DNA of 64,000 nucleotides from Hyphomicrobium sp. (GTDB lineage: Bacteria; Pseudomonadota; Alphaproteobacteria; Rhizobiales; Hyphomicrobiaceae), in contig NZ_JAIELN010000002.1 of NCBI RefSeq assembly GCF_019753045.1, forward strand, positions 1 through 64,000, read 5' to 3'. A model generated the notes under the pieces. The model saw nothing but the letters and a program-made list of their open reading frames with translations, had not been told where the DNA came from and made no database searches. The translations under genes were made by a program, and so were the position numbers. Shown piece by piece: positions 24,057 to 32,618 of the stretch (positions within the stretch are counted from its first letter, which is position 1; the number at the start of each line of letters is the position of its first letter).

Positions 24057-25997
24057 TTGTCTGAAGTCAGCATTCGCCGGGATCTCACCTATCGCCGCGA
24101 TCTCGACGGCCTTAGGGGTATCGCAGTAGCAGCCGTCGTGGCCTATCACCTCGGCTTTCCGTTCACATCGGGCGGCTTCGTCGGCGTCGACGTTTTCTTC
24201 GTGCTATCCGGATTTCTGATCACGTCCATTATTGCTTCCGAACTGGAAGCGGGCACGTTCAGCATTGCGGGCTTCTACGATCGGCGCATCCGCAGGATCG
24301 TCCCGGCGCTCGTTTTCGTTTGCGCCGCGACGACCATCTTGGCGCTCGCGTTTCTCCTGCCAGAAGAATTGAAGCAGTTCGCGTCGAGCCTGGTCGCGAC
24401 GGCGTTATCCGTCAGCAATGTCTGGTGTCTTTTACATTCGGGCTATTTCGATCAGGCAGCCGAAACGCAGCCCCTGTTCCACACCTGGAGCCTCGGCGTC
24501 GAAGAGCAGTTCTATATTATCTTCCCGCTTCTTTTGATGGCCGCCTTTAAACGGTGGAGAGGCCGGATCCGCACCGTCATCTGGCTGTTGTTTGCGGGCT
24601 CGTTGCTCTTGAGCGTGGTTCGTCTCGCCGACCATCCTCAAAGCACGTTCTTCCTGCTCCCCACACGTGCCTGGGAACTGCTGGCAGGAAGCATCGTCGC
24701 ACTCGGGTTCATCCCAAAGCCCACATCCCGGCTGCTGCGCGATGCAGCCGCTGCGCTGGGGTTGCTCGCCATCGCGATTGCCGTTGTCGGCTACACGTCG
24801 AAAACACCATTTCCGGGATTGGCCGCGCTCCTTCCATGCATCGGAGCCGCCGTCGTTATTTGGGCAGGGCAGGGAGAGAACACGCCCGCGCGGTTGCTGA
24901 GGGCGAGGCCGCTCGTCGCGCTCGGGCTGATTTCCTACAGCCTCTATCTCTGGCATTGGCCGCTGATCGTGTTCGCAAACCTGCTGAACGTCGAGGCGCT
25001 CACCGAACTTCAGAAATTCGCCGTCGTAGGAACGTCGATCCTCTTGTCGGCGCTCACGTGGCGCTTCATCGAGCAGCCGTTCAGGCGGCGAGGTGCGGGC
25101 GGCATCACGCGGCCAGCCATACTTTGGAGCGGTAGCATTGGCCTGGGAAGCCTCGTTGCCGTCGCGCTCATTCTCATTTCATTGCAAGGCATCCCAACTC
25201 GCTTTTCGCAGCAGGTTCTCGATCTCGCCGCCGCGGAAAGCGACTCCAGTCCGTGGCGCACCAAATGCCATGCCGGGGTACTGGCGAAAGGCAATTACGA
25301 CGACACATGCATTTTTGGCGAGGACGTTCCGCCGAAAACCATTGTCTATGCCGATAGCCACGGCGTCGAGTTCAGTGTCGTGCTCGGATCGCTCGCGAAA
25401 TCGAGGAACGAAAGCGTTCGCCAAGTCACGGCCTCCGGATGTCCGCCCGTGGCTGATCTGCTGCCCAACGGCGAAGCGTGCGCGCGCTACAATAGGGACA
25501 TGATCGCGAAGCTCGTCACGATCCCACCGGCGACGATCATCATCGCCGCGAATTCCCACGCGTGGACGAATGAGAGCCCTGAACAATATTGGAAGGGGCT
25601 GCGAAACTCACTTGGCGCATTGAGCGGTGCCGGACACCGGCTGATCCTGTTGGGTCCAATTCCGCATCTTCCCAACCACATGCCGGCCCCGGCGACTGTC
25701 GCCCGATGGACCAGCCGAGGCAACGATCCGGCAGACTTCAGATTCTCGCCGGACGAACGCTTCTCTGTCCTCGACGCGAACTTGCGAAGAATCGCCTCGG
25801 AGGTAAACGCAACCTATGTTCCGGTCGCGCCCGCACTTTGTAGCGACGGGCGCTGCAGCGCTTACCTCGAGGAAGCCGTGCTCTATTTCGACGACAACCA
25901 TTTGTCCGTCAGGGGAGCCAACGTCTTGGCGAAGAAATTGCTCGCGCCGCTCCTCTGGCCAGAAAATCGATTGGCTGGCGCTCAATCAGAGCCGTGA
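24057..25997 (+). CDS. Acyltransferase 3 family membrane protein with SGNH domain (OafA-like)
   Basis: O-acyltransferase of 646 residues that should modify a surface sugar. Residues 10-375 form the multi-helix AT3 domain, with the family's RRDLDGLRG start and catalytic-type His31 in VVAYHLGF. Residues 400-640 form an SGNH hydrolase-like domain: Ser434 in YADSHG, Asn in AANSHAW, and D612-x-x-H615 in FDDNHLS. The start is a TTG at 24057 because an in-frame stop lies just upstream and no ATG precedes the conserved N-terminus. There is no obvious ribosome-binding site. It probably acetylates exopolysaccharide or O-antigen; no glycosyltransferase gene is adjacent. Confidence 0.85.
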   Translation: MSEVSIRRDLTYRRDLDGLRGIAVAAVVAYHLGFPFTSGGFVGVDVFFVLSGFLITSIIASELEAGTFSIAGFYDRRIRRIVPALVFVCAATTILALAFLLPEELKQFASSLVATALSVSNVWCLLHSGYFDQAAETQPLFHTWSLGVEEQFYIIFPLLLMAAFKRWRGRIRTVIWLLFAGSLLLSVVRLADHPQSTFFLLPTRAWELLAGSIVALGFIPKPTSRLLRDAAAALGLLAIAIAVVGYTSKTPFPGLAALLPCIGAAVVIWAGQGENTPARLLRARPLVALGLISYSLYLWHWPLIVFANLLNVEALTELQKFAVVGTSILLSALTWRFIEQPFRRRGAGGITRPAILWSGSIGLGSLVAVALILISLQGIPTRFSQQVLDLAAAESDSSPWRTKCHAGVLAKGNYDDTCIFGEDVPPKTIVYADSHGVEFSVVLGSLAKSRNESVRQVTASGCPPVADLLPNGEACARYNRDMIAKLVTIPPATIIIAANSHAWTNESPEQYWKGLRNSLGALSGAGHRLILLGPIPHLPNHMPAPATVARWTSRGNDPADFRFSPDERFSVLDANLRRIASEVNATYVPVAPALCSDGRCSAYLEEAVLYFDDNHLSVRGANVLAKKLLAPLLWPENRLAGAQSEP

Positions 25998-26010
25998 AGC
26001 CGCGAAAGCC

Positions 26011-27636
26011 TCACGCCTCTTTCGCCAGCTCGCGCAGTTTGAATTTCTGGATCTTGCCGGTCGACGTCTTCGGGACTTCAGCGAAGACGATATGACGGGG
26101 AACCTTGTAACGCGCGAGACCCGCTCTGCACCATTCGAGAATCTCATCGACCGTCGCCGTCGCTCCCGGTCGAAGTTCGACGAAGGCGCAGGGCGTCTCG
26201 CCCCACTTTTCGTCAGGCTTCGCGACGACCGCACAGAATGCGACGGCGGGATGCTTGTAGAGCACTTCCTCGACCTCGATCGACGAGATGTTTTCGCCGC
26301 CCGAGATGATGATGTCCTTCGAGCGATCCTTGAGCTGAATGTAGCCGTCGGGATGCATGACGCCGAGGTCGCCCGAATGGAACCATCCGCCCGCGAACGC
26401 TTCGTCCGTGGCTTTCGGATTCTTGAGGTAGCCTTTCATCACGATGTTGCCGCGGAACATGACCTCGCCCAGCGTCTCGCCGTCCGCCGGAACTTTCTTC
26501 ATCGTCTCGGCGTCGAGCACCGTCAGGTCTTCGAGCGCGACGTAGCGAATGCCCTGGCGGATGCGCTTGGCGCCACGTTCGAGCGGCGGCAGGGCGTCCC
26601 AAGACTCGTCCCATTCGTTGATCGTCGCCGGACCGTAAGTCTCCGTCAGCCCGTAAAGATGCGTCAGCTGGAAACCGGCCTCCGCCATTGCGGCCATGAC
26701 CGACGCGGGCGGTGGCGCAGCGGCATGGTTGAACGCAACGACTTGTCCGATTTTCTGCTTCTCGTCGTCCGTTGCGTTGAGAAGCGTCGACATGACGATC
26801 GGCGCACCCGACAGGTGCGAAACGTTATGCCTGACGATGGAATCGTACATCGCCTTGGCGCGCACCCACCGGAGACAAACGTGCGTGCCTTGGAGCATCG
26901 TCACCGTCCAGGGGAAGCACCAGCCGTTGCAGTGGAACATCGGCAGCGTCCAGAGGTACACGGGAAAGCGCGTCATGCCGGTTGAAATGGTGTTCGCGTA
27001 GCACATCAGCGCCGCGCCGCGGTGATGATAGACAACGCCCTTCGGGTTGCCCGTCGTGCCGGATGTGTAATTGAGCGAGATCGCTTCCCACTCGTCGCGT
27101 GGCCACCGCCATTCGAAATTCGGATCGCCCTTGGCGACGAACGCTTCGTAATCCTCGGTCGATAGCGCTTCGCCCGTCTGCGGAAATTCCGGATCGTTGT
27201 AGTCGATGACGATCGGCTTCACGGTTGCGAGCTCGAGAGCCGCCTTTACGACAGACGAGAACTCACGGTCGGTAATCAGCACCTTCGTTCCGGCATGATC
27301 GAGCTGGAACGCGATGATCGCCGGGTCGAGCCGCGTGTTGATCGTGTGAAGAACGGCGCCCGTCATTGGTACGCCGTAGTGGGCTTCCAGCATCGGCGGC
27401 GTATTCGCCAACATCACGGATACGGTATCGCCGGTTCCGATGGAGCGCGTGGCGAGAGCCGATGCGAGCTGACGGCAGCGGGCGTAGAATTCCGCGTACG
27501 TCACACGCGCGTTGCCGTGAATGATGGCCGTGTGGTTCGGAGCGGCAAGCGCCGAACGGGAAAGGAATGACAGGGGCGTCAGCGGTTGAAAGTTTGCCGC
27601 GTTCTTATCGAGATGCTGCTCAAATGGGTTCGTCAC
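26011..27636 (-). CDS. AMP-forming acyl-CoA synthetase (DmdB/AlkK-like)
   Basis: Activates a carboxylic acid to its CoA thioester through an acyl-adenylate. 541 residues. The P-loop YTSGTTGNPKGV, the LYGLTETYGP motif, the GWFHSGDLGVM hinge-region motif and the C-terminal Lys in STGKIQKFK are all intact. Length and the N-terminal NPFEQHLDKNAANF resemble medium-chain and 3-methylmercaptopropionate-CoA ligases (DmdB), but the substrate is not decided. The GTG at 27636 is preferred; the frame extends to 27864 through Arg-rich non-coding sequence. It converges on the acyltransferase with a 13-base gap. Confidence 0.9.
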   Translation of the reverse strand: MTNPFEQHLDKNAANFQPLTPLSFLSRSALAAPNHTAIIHGNARVTYAEFYARCRQLASALATRSIGTGDTVSVMLANTPPMLEAHYGVPMTGAVLHTINTRLDPAIIAFQLDHAGTKVLITDREFSSVVKAALELATVKPIVIDYNDPEFPQTGEALSTEDYEAFVAKGDPNFEWRWPRDEWEAISLNYTSGTTGNPKGVVYHHRGAALMCYANTISTGMTRFPVYLWTLPMFHCNGWCFPWTVTMLQGTHVCLRWVRAKAMYDSIVRHNVSHLSGAPIVMSTLLNATDDEKQKIGQVVAFNHAAAPPPASVMAAMAEAGFQLTHLYGLTETYGPATINEWDESWDALPPLERGAKRIRQGIRYVALEDLTVLDAETMKKVPADGETLGEVMFRGNIVMKGYLKNPKATDEAFAGGWFHSGDLGVMHPDGYIQLKDRSKDIIISGGENISSIEVEEVLYKHPAVAFCAVVAKPDEKWGETPCAFVELRPGATATVDEILEWCRAGLARYKVPRHIVFAEVPKTSTGKIQKFKLRELAKEA

Positions 27637-27946
27637 GATTAGTGCCCCGGGTTCCTGCCTAGTTTCAAGCTCTCGTCTGGCGAAAGCATTTTTATGCGGC
27701 GACGCTAGCGAAACCAGATACAGCCGACAATGCCGGATTTGAGACCGCGACGATCTCCGCCGGTCAAGTTTGGAGCAGGCCGCCTCGACGGCCCGGGCCG
27801 AAATATCTGGATCCGCGGCCCGCCAGCGAGAGATCGAGCGGGAAGGCGGCCGCCCTCGATCCAATTCATGTCTCAGAAATTTAAGTTGATGTATAAAGCG
27901 TCATGCTTTAAGGTTTTTGCATGAGATTTCGCGGAAGGGTCAGCGC
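27637..27946. other. 310-base intergenic region between divergent genes
   Basis: No gene is seen. It holds a hairpin with GATCGAG (27832-27838) and CTCGATC (27855-27861) arms around a NotI-type GGCGGCCGCC palindrome (27845-27854), then an AT-rich promoter-like part from 27870 to 27920 and the TAAAGC palindrome just before the XRE gene. Confidence 0.55.
27894..27910. promoter_or_regulatory. 17-base palindrome upstream of XRE regulator
   Basis: TAAAGC (27894-27899), GTCAT spacer, GCTTTA (27905-27910). It lies 37 bases before the XRE start in an AT-rich promoter-like stretch, suitable for autoregulation. Confidence 0.55.
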
Positions 27947-28264
27947 TTGATTACTGCCGCGCAAATGCGCGCTGCGCGTGCGCTCCTCGGTATCGATCAG
28001 CAGACGCTGGCGCATCGCGCCGGTGTTTCATTGCCTACGATCCAGCGCATGGAAGCAAGCGAAGGCAACGTTCGCGGCGTCGTCGATACGCTGACGAAGG
28101 TCGTTGCCGCTTTCGACGCGGCCGGCATCGAGCTGATCGGCGAGAATATGCCGAGCGTGGGTCAAGGACGCGGCGTGCGCTTCAGGGAACGCATTCCGCT
28201 CAGGACTTCAGCACCGGCCTTGGCGCAAGGGCGTAGGAAGAAGAGCCTGTTCACGCGCTCATAA
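27947..28264 (+). CDS. XRE family transcriptional regulator
   Basis: 105-residue helix-turn-helix protein: MRAARALLGIDQQTLAHRAGVSLPTIQRMEAS is the lambda-repressor-type HTH, here starting almost at the N-terminus. The C-terminal tail is basic and Ser-rich. I start it at the TTG at 27947, which has GGAAGGG 7 bases upstream; a TTG at 27917 is an alternative. It precedes the SulP transporter by 73 bases on the same strand and likely controls it. The ligand is unknown. Confidence 0.82.
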   Translation: MITAAQMRAARALLGIDQQTLAHRAGVSLPTIQRMEASEGNVRGVVDTLTKVVAAFDAAGIELIGENMPSVGQGRGVRFRERIPLRTSAPALAQGRRKKSLFTRS

Positions 28265-28337
28265 CGCTTTGACCACTGCGACGACGACCGCCGACGATTT
28301 GGCCGACGATCTCGCCGCTCCATAATGGGAACGGAGA

Positions 28338-30080
28338 ATGGATACGTTGGCAAGACGCGAAGCGACTCGGTCCCGTCCGAGTCTTGCTGAACTGTTTACG
28401 CCAAAGCTCGTTACGGTTCTGCGAGAGGGCTATCGCTTAAGGGATTTGCGCGCCGATACGATCTCCGGCTTGACGGTCGCGATCGTGGCGCTTCCGCTGT
28501 CGATGGCAATTGCCATCGGCTCCGGTCTATCGCCGGAAAAGGGTCTGTTTACCGCAATCGTTGGCGGCTTCCTAATTTCGGCACTCGGAGGCAGCCGATA
28601 CCAGATCGGCGGCCCGGCGGGAGCCTTTATCGTTCTGATCGCGACGATCGTCGAGCAACGAGGCTACGACGGCTTGGTTCTCGCGACGATGATGGCCGGC
28701 TTGATAATGATGGTTGCAGGGTCCCTGCGCCTCGGGACCTACATCAAATACATCCCATTCCCGGTGACGGTCGGATTCACTGCCGGCATAGCCGTGATTA
28801 TCTTTGCAAGCCAGATCAAAGACCTGCTCGGCCTCGACATGGCGCATGAACCGGCGCAGCTTTTCCCGAAGCTTGCCGCGATCGCTTCGAACCTCGGAAC
28901 ATTCAAGCCAGCAACGATCACGATCTCTCTGCTCTCGATAGCGATTATCGTTGGGCTTCGCCGCATCAAGCCCAAATGGCCGGGAATGCTCATCGCAGTC
29001 GGCGTCACCACGACCGTCGCCTGGGCTTTGGGTTTGGACGTGACGACGATCGGCTCACGGTTCGGCGAAGTGCCGCGGATGCTGCCCGCGCCGCATTTGC
29101 CGGCCTTCGATCTAGCCAAGTTGCAGGCCGCATTGCCCGACGCGATATCGATCGCATTGCTTGGCTCCATCGAGAGCCTGCTTTCTGCCGTCGTCGCCGA
29201 CGGTATGACCGGACGCAGGCATCGTTCGAACTGTGAGTTGGTGGCTCAAGGTGTCGCCAACGTCGCCGCTGTCACATTCGGCGGTATGTGCGTGACGGGT
29301 ACGATCGCTCGGACAGCGACAAACGTCCGGGCAGGCGCGCATGGACCCGTCTCGGGTATCCTGCATGCGCTGTTCATCCTGCTCTTCATGCTGGTGGCGG
29401 CGCCACTCGCCGCATACATCCCGCTTGCGAGCCTCGGCGGTGTTCTCGCCGTGGTCGCCTGGAACATGGCCGAGAAGGAAGAATTCGCAACGCTTCTGAG
29501 ATCGTCCTGGGGCGATGCGGCCGTTCTGCTGGCAACGTTCCTGCTGACGATCTTCGTCGACCTGACAACGGCGATCTCGGTCGGCGTTACGCTCGGGGCA
29601 TTCCTCTTTCTGCATCGGATGGCAGAAGCGGTTGAAGTCGAGACCGGGCGAACCTTCGTCGCCGGCGACGTGGCGGATACGTCGGAATCGGAACAGCCTT
29701 CAGGTCAGCCCGCAGGTGCCGACAGTGACGTCATGGTCTACAGGATTTCAGGCGCATTCTTCTTCGGCGCGACAGCATCAGTCAGCGCGGTTCTCGACCG
29801 GATCGGTGCTCATCCGAAGGCGTTCATTCTCGACTTTGCGGACGTGCCGATCGTTGATAGCACCGCCGCCCGCACCCTCGAGACTTTCGCTAACAAGCTC
29901 AATCGGGGCGGCACAAAACTATACTTCACGTCCGCGACCAGGAGCGTTCGCCGGACGCTCCTAGCGGCGGGTTTGAGAAAGCCACTCGTGCAATATGCGG
30001 CTCGAATCGAGGACGCCGTCGCGATGAGTCGCGGAGAAAGACCGGACCGTCGCAACGTCGAGAATTACTCTTCGTCCTGA
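28338..30080 (+). CDS. SulP family anion transporter with STAS domain
   Basis: Membrane permease for sulfate or another inorganic anion, or bicarbonate. 580 residues: an 11-14 helix SulP domain (about 40-430) with the YQIGGPAGAF and GGMCVTGTIARTATN motifs, then a cytoplasmic STAS domain (about 465-570) with ILDFADVPIVDSTAARTLE. The ATG at 28338 follows GGGAACGGAG. An XRE regulator is immediately upstream. The 3' end overlaps that of the convergent trcR gene by 16 bases. Substrate unknown; sulfate and bicarbonate are the main options in the family. Confidence 0.9.
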   Translation: MDTLARREATRSRPSLAELFTPKLVTVLREGYRLRDLRADTISGLTVAIVALPLSMAIAIGSGLSPEKGLFTAIVGGFLISALGGSRYQIGGPAGAFIVLIATIVEQRGYDGLVLATMMAGLIMMVAGSLRLGTYIKYIPFPVTVGFTAGIAVIIFASQIKDLLGLDMAHEPAQLFPKLAAIASNLGTFKPATITISLLSIAIIVGLRRIKPKWPGMLIAVGVTTTVAWALGLDVTTIGSRFGEVPRMLPAPHLPAFDLAKLQAALPDAISIALLGSIESLLSAVVADGMTGRRHRSNCELVAQGVANVAAVTFGGMCVTGTIARTATNVRAGAHGPVSGILHALFILLFMLVAAPLAAYIPLASLGGVLAVVAWNMAEKEEFATLLRSSWGDAAVLLATFLLTIFVDLTTAISVGVTLGAFLFLHRMAEAVEVETGRTFVAGDVADTSESEQPSGQPAGADSDVMVYRISGAFFFGATASVSAVLDRIGAHPKAFILDFADVPIVDSTAARTLETFANKLNRGGTKLYFTSATRSVRRTLLAAGLRKPLVQYAARIEDAVAMSRGERPDRRNVENYSSS

Positions 30081-30799
30081 TCCTTGTCCTTGGGCGTCAT
30101 GCCCTTGAGCTTCGCGAGAACACGCGCCTGCTCTTGCTCGGGCGTTTCTTCGGCAGCCTCTTCTGGGCCCTTCGGCGCCAGGATCTCGGCGCGTGCGGTG
30201 GTTTCCGACGTCGGGAGCAGCGTTCCGGCCCTCTCCTCGTCGCCCGCCTCCTTGCGGTCGCCGCCCGCGCGGCGGGCCGCCTTCTTCACCTCGGCATCGA
30301 GGTCGACCTGCGAGCAGAGGCCGAGCGTCACCGGGTCCTGGGGCGTCAGCTGGGCAGAGTTCCAATGCGTCCTGTCACGGATCTGAGCGATCGTCGGCTT
30401 GGTCGTGCCGACAAGGCGCATGATTTGGCTGTCCTTGAGTTCCGGATGGTTGCGAAGAATCCACAGAACCGCGTTCGGCCGGTCGTGACGGCGAGAGACG
30501 GGCGTGTAGCGCGGACCTTTGCGCGTCTGCGGAAGCGGCGGCAGCTGCACCTTGCTTTCCGCGAGCTGCAGTTTGTATTTCCCGTCCTTCTCGGCCCGCG
30601 CGATCTCTTCGCGCGTCAGCTGCCCGTTTGTGACGGGGTCCATGCCTTTGATGCCCTGAGCCACCTCGCCATCGGCAATACCCTTGACCTCGAGCGGATG
30701 GAGACCACAGAACTCAGCGATCTGGTCAAATGAGAGCGCCGTGTTTTCCACCAGCCAAACGGCGGTGGCTTTCGGCATAAGGGGGCGGCGGTCGCTCAT
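30065..30799 (-). CDS. trcR: TrcR-type cell-cycle regulator (DUF1013)
   Basis: 244-residue cytoplasmic protein of DUF1013, found across Alphaproteobacteria; the Rhodobacter member TrcR is described as a cell-cycle transcriptional regulator. The conserved block MPKATAVWLVENTALSFDQI and LRNHPELKDSQIMRLVGTTK are present. The last 80 residues are acidic and Lys-rich. The ATG at 30799 follows AGAGGAC. A small hairpin (30817-30839) lies in the leader. Confidence 0.88.
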   Translation of the reverse strand: MSDRRPLMPKATAVWLVENTALSFDQIAEFCGLHPLEVKGIADGEVAQGIKGMDPVTNGQLTREEIARAEKDGKYKLQLAESKVQLPPLPQTRKGPRYTPVSRRHDRPNAVLWILRNHPELKDSQIMRLVGTTKPTIAQIRDRTHWNSAQLTPQDPVTLGLCSQVDLDAEVKKAARRAGGDRKEAGDEERAGTLLPTSETTARAEILAPKGPEEAAEETPEQEQARVLAKLKGMTPKDKDQDEE

Positions 30800-30816
30800 G
30801 GGTGTCCTCTTTCGGT

Positions 30817-30839
30817 CTTTCGCCGGGGGTCAGCGAAAG
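30817..30839 (-). promoter_or_regulatory. Hairpin in the trcR leader
   Basis: CTTTCGC (30817-30823) and GCGAAAG (30833-30839) form a perfect 7-base stem with a 9-base loop, 18 bases upstream of the trcR start. It may affect translation or mRNA stability. Confidence 0.45.
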
Positions 30840-31036
30840 CGAGTAAAACGGTAAATAAAGGGAATAGCCCTGTATAACGCTTCAGGAGGCGGTCACGCAA
30901 GGCTCAAAGCCACGGCAACTGCAACAAGGCCGCAGCCAGATCGGCAGCGCCGCGGTTGCGGCCTGTGTTTATGACGGGTTAATGTCCCCGAAAAAAGCCC
31001 GTTCGTGGATCGGGCCATAACGTGCAGGGACGCTTG

Positions 31037-31474
31037 ATGCTCGCAACCGCCGGCCGGACCAAATATTTCGAGGACTTAGAAGTCGGGCAGGAAGCCTCGA
31101 TGTCGAGGATCGTGGGCGAGGCGGATATCGTCGCCTACGCAGCCCTGTCGGGTGACTACAACCCCGTACATCTCGACGCCGAGTACGCCGCCAAGACGAT
31201 CTTCAAGGAGCGTATCGCCCACGGCATTCTTTCCGCTGGCTACATCTCGGCCATCTTCGGAATGAAACTTCCGGGTCCCGGCGCAATTTACGTCTCTCAG
31301 TCGCTGTTCTTCAAAGGCCCGGTCAAGATCGACGATCGCGTCGAAACCCTCGTCAGGCTCGTCGAGCTGATACCCGACAAGAAGCGGGCACGGTTCGAGT
31401 GCCTCTGCACTGTCGCCGGCAAACCCGTCTTGACGGGCGAAGCGGTGTTGATGGTTCCCCCCCGCCCGCGATAA
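31037..31474 (+). CDS. MaoC family (hot-dog fold) dehydratase
   Basis: 145-residue MaoC-like enoyl-CoA hydratase. The hydratase motif A-LSGDYNPVHLD carries the catalytic Asp and His, and FKERIAHGILSAGY completes the site. It probably hydrates a short enoyl-CoA, such as crotonyl-CoA in PHB or ethylmalonyl-CoA metabolism, but the substrate cannot be read from sequence. The ATG at 31037 has CAGGGA upstream. It is followed 48 bases later by ribF on the same strand. Confidence 0.85.
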   Translation: MLATAGRTKYFEDLEVGQEASMSRIVGEADIVAYAALSGDYNPVHLDAEYAAKTIFKERIAHGILSAGYISAIFGMKLPGPGAIYVSQSLFFKGPVKIDDRVETLVRLVELIPDKKRARFECLCTVAGKPVLTGEAVLMVPPRPR

Positions 31475-31522
31475 TCGAAGATACGTTCGCAGATCTCGGA
31501 GACCGGCGAAGCCGCGCCAGAC

Positions 31523-32449
31523 ATGCACGTCATTCATGGTCACAAGCATGTTTTGCCGGAGTTTCGGGGCTCCGCCATCGCCATCGGAAATTTCGATGGC
31601 GTTCATCGCGGACATCGCGCGCTGATCACCGAGGCCCAGACGCAAGCGCGGAAAGCCAAGGCGCCATCATCGGTGATGATCTTCGAACCGCATCCACGCG
31701 AGTTCTTTCAGCCGAACGAGGCGCACTTCCGTCTGACCCCGTTGAAACGGAAGCTCGTCCTCCTCGAGATGCTTGGCGTCGACATTGCCGTCGTTGAGCC
31801 ATTCAACGCCGAGCTCGCAGCGCTGACCGCCGAACATTTCATCGAGCGTGTGCTCGTCGCGGGGCTTGGCGTCGCCCACGTCGTCATCGGCTACGATTTC
31901 TATTTCGGCCATAATCGCGGCGGCAACCCCGAGCTGATGGTTCGCGCCGGAGAAGAACTTGGTTTTGGAGTGACCGTCATGCCCCCGATAGCGGAAGCAG
32001 GCGAACCGTTTTCATCATCCGCGGTAAGGCTCTATCTCGCCCAGGGCGATGTGAAGGGTGCAGCCCACGTGCTCGGCTCCCACTGGCGCGTCGCGGGCCG
32101 GGTGGTCGGCGGCGCCAAACGCGGAACGGACATGGGCTATCCGACCGCCAACCTGCCGATGCCGAAGGGCACGACACTCGGCCACGGCATATACGCGGTC
32201 CGGGCGTATTTCGACGGCGTGCCCCACGATGCGGCGGCCTATCTTGGTACGCGCCCGACATTCGATGACGGCATGCCCGTCCTCGAAGTTTACTTGTTCG
32301 AATTCAGCGGCGACCTTTACGGCCGCGAAATGGAGGTCGAATTCATCGACTTCATTCGCGGCGACCGCAAATTCCGCTCGGTCGAGGAACTCGTTGCGCA
32401 GATGGACGAAGATATCGCCAAGGTGCAGGCGGTCTTGGCGAAGGCCTGA
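31523..32449 (+). CDS. ribF: Bifunctional riboflavin kinase / FMN adenylyltransferase
   Basis: Makes FMN and then FAD from riboflavin. 308 residues. The N-terminal adenylyltransferase domain has IAIGNFDGVHRGH, the nucleotidyl-transferase HxGH-type site, and VVIGYDFYFG. The C-terminal riboflavin kinase domain begins near residue 190 with RGTDMGYPTANLP. The usual bacterial neighbour order ribF-ileS-lspA is kept here. Confidence 0.95.
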   Translation: MHVIHGHKHVLPEFRGSAIAIGNFDGVHRGHRALITEAQTQARKAKAPSSVMIFEPHPREFFQPNEAHFRLTPLKRKLVLLEMLGVDIAVVEPFNAELAALTAEHFIERVLVAGLGVAHVVIGYDFYFGHNRGGNPELMVRAGEELGFGVTVMPPIAEAGEPFSSSAVRLYLAQGDVKGAAHVLGSHWRVAGRVVGGAKRGTDMGYPTANLPMPKGTTLGHGIYAVRAYFDGVPHDAAAYLGTRPTFDDGMPVLEVYLFEFSGDLYGREMEVEFIDFIRGDRKFRSVEELVAQMDEDIAKVQAVLAKA

Positions 32450-32618
32450 TATCCGTCATCCACGGATGGGCCGCGGGCCGGAACCGAATATTCAGCCGCC
32501 GGCGCAACTTACGCCGGGATACCCGTACGAAAAAGGCCGGTAACCCACCGCCTTTGCTAAGCCGCAGCGCAGTTGCTAGAACCCGCGCTGATTTCCTTTG
32601 GAATTGAAAGTTTACCCG

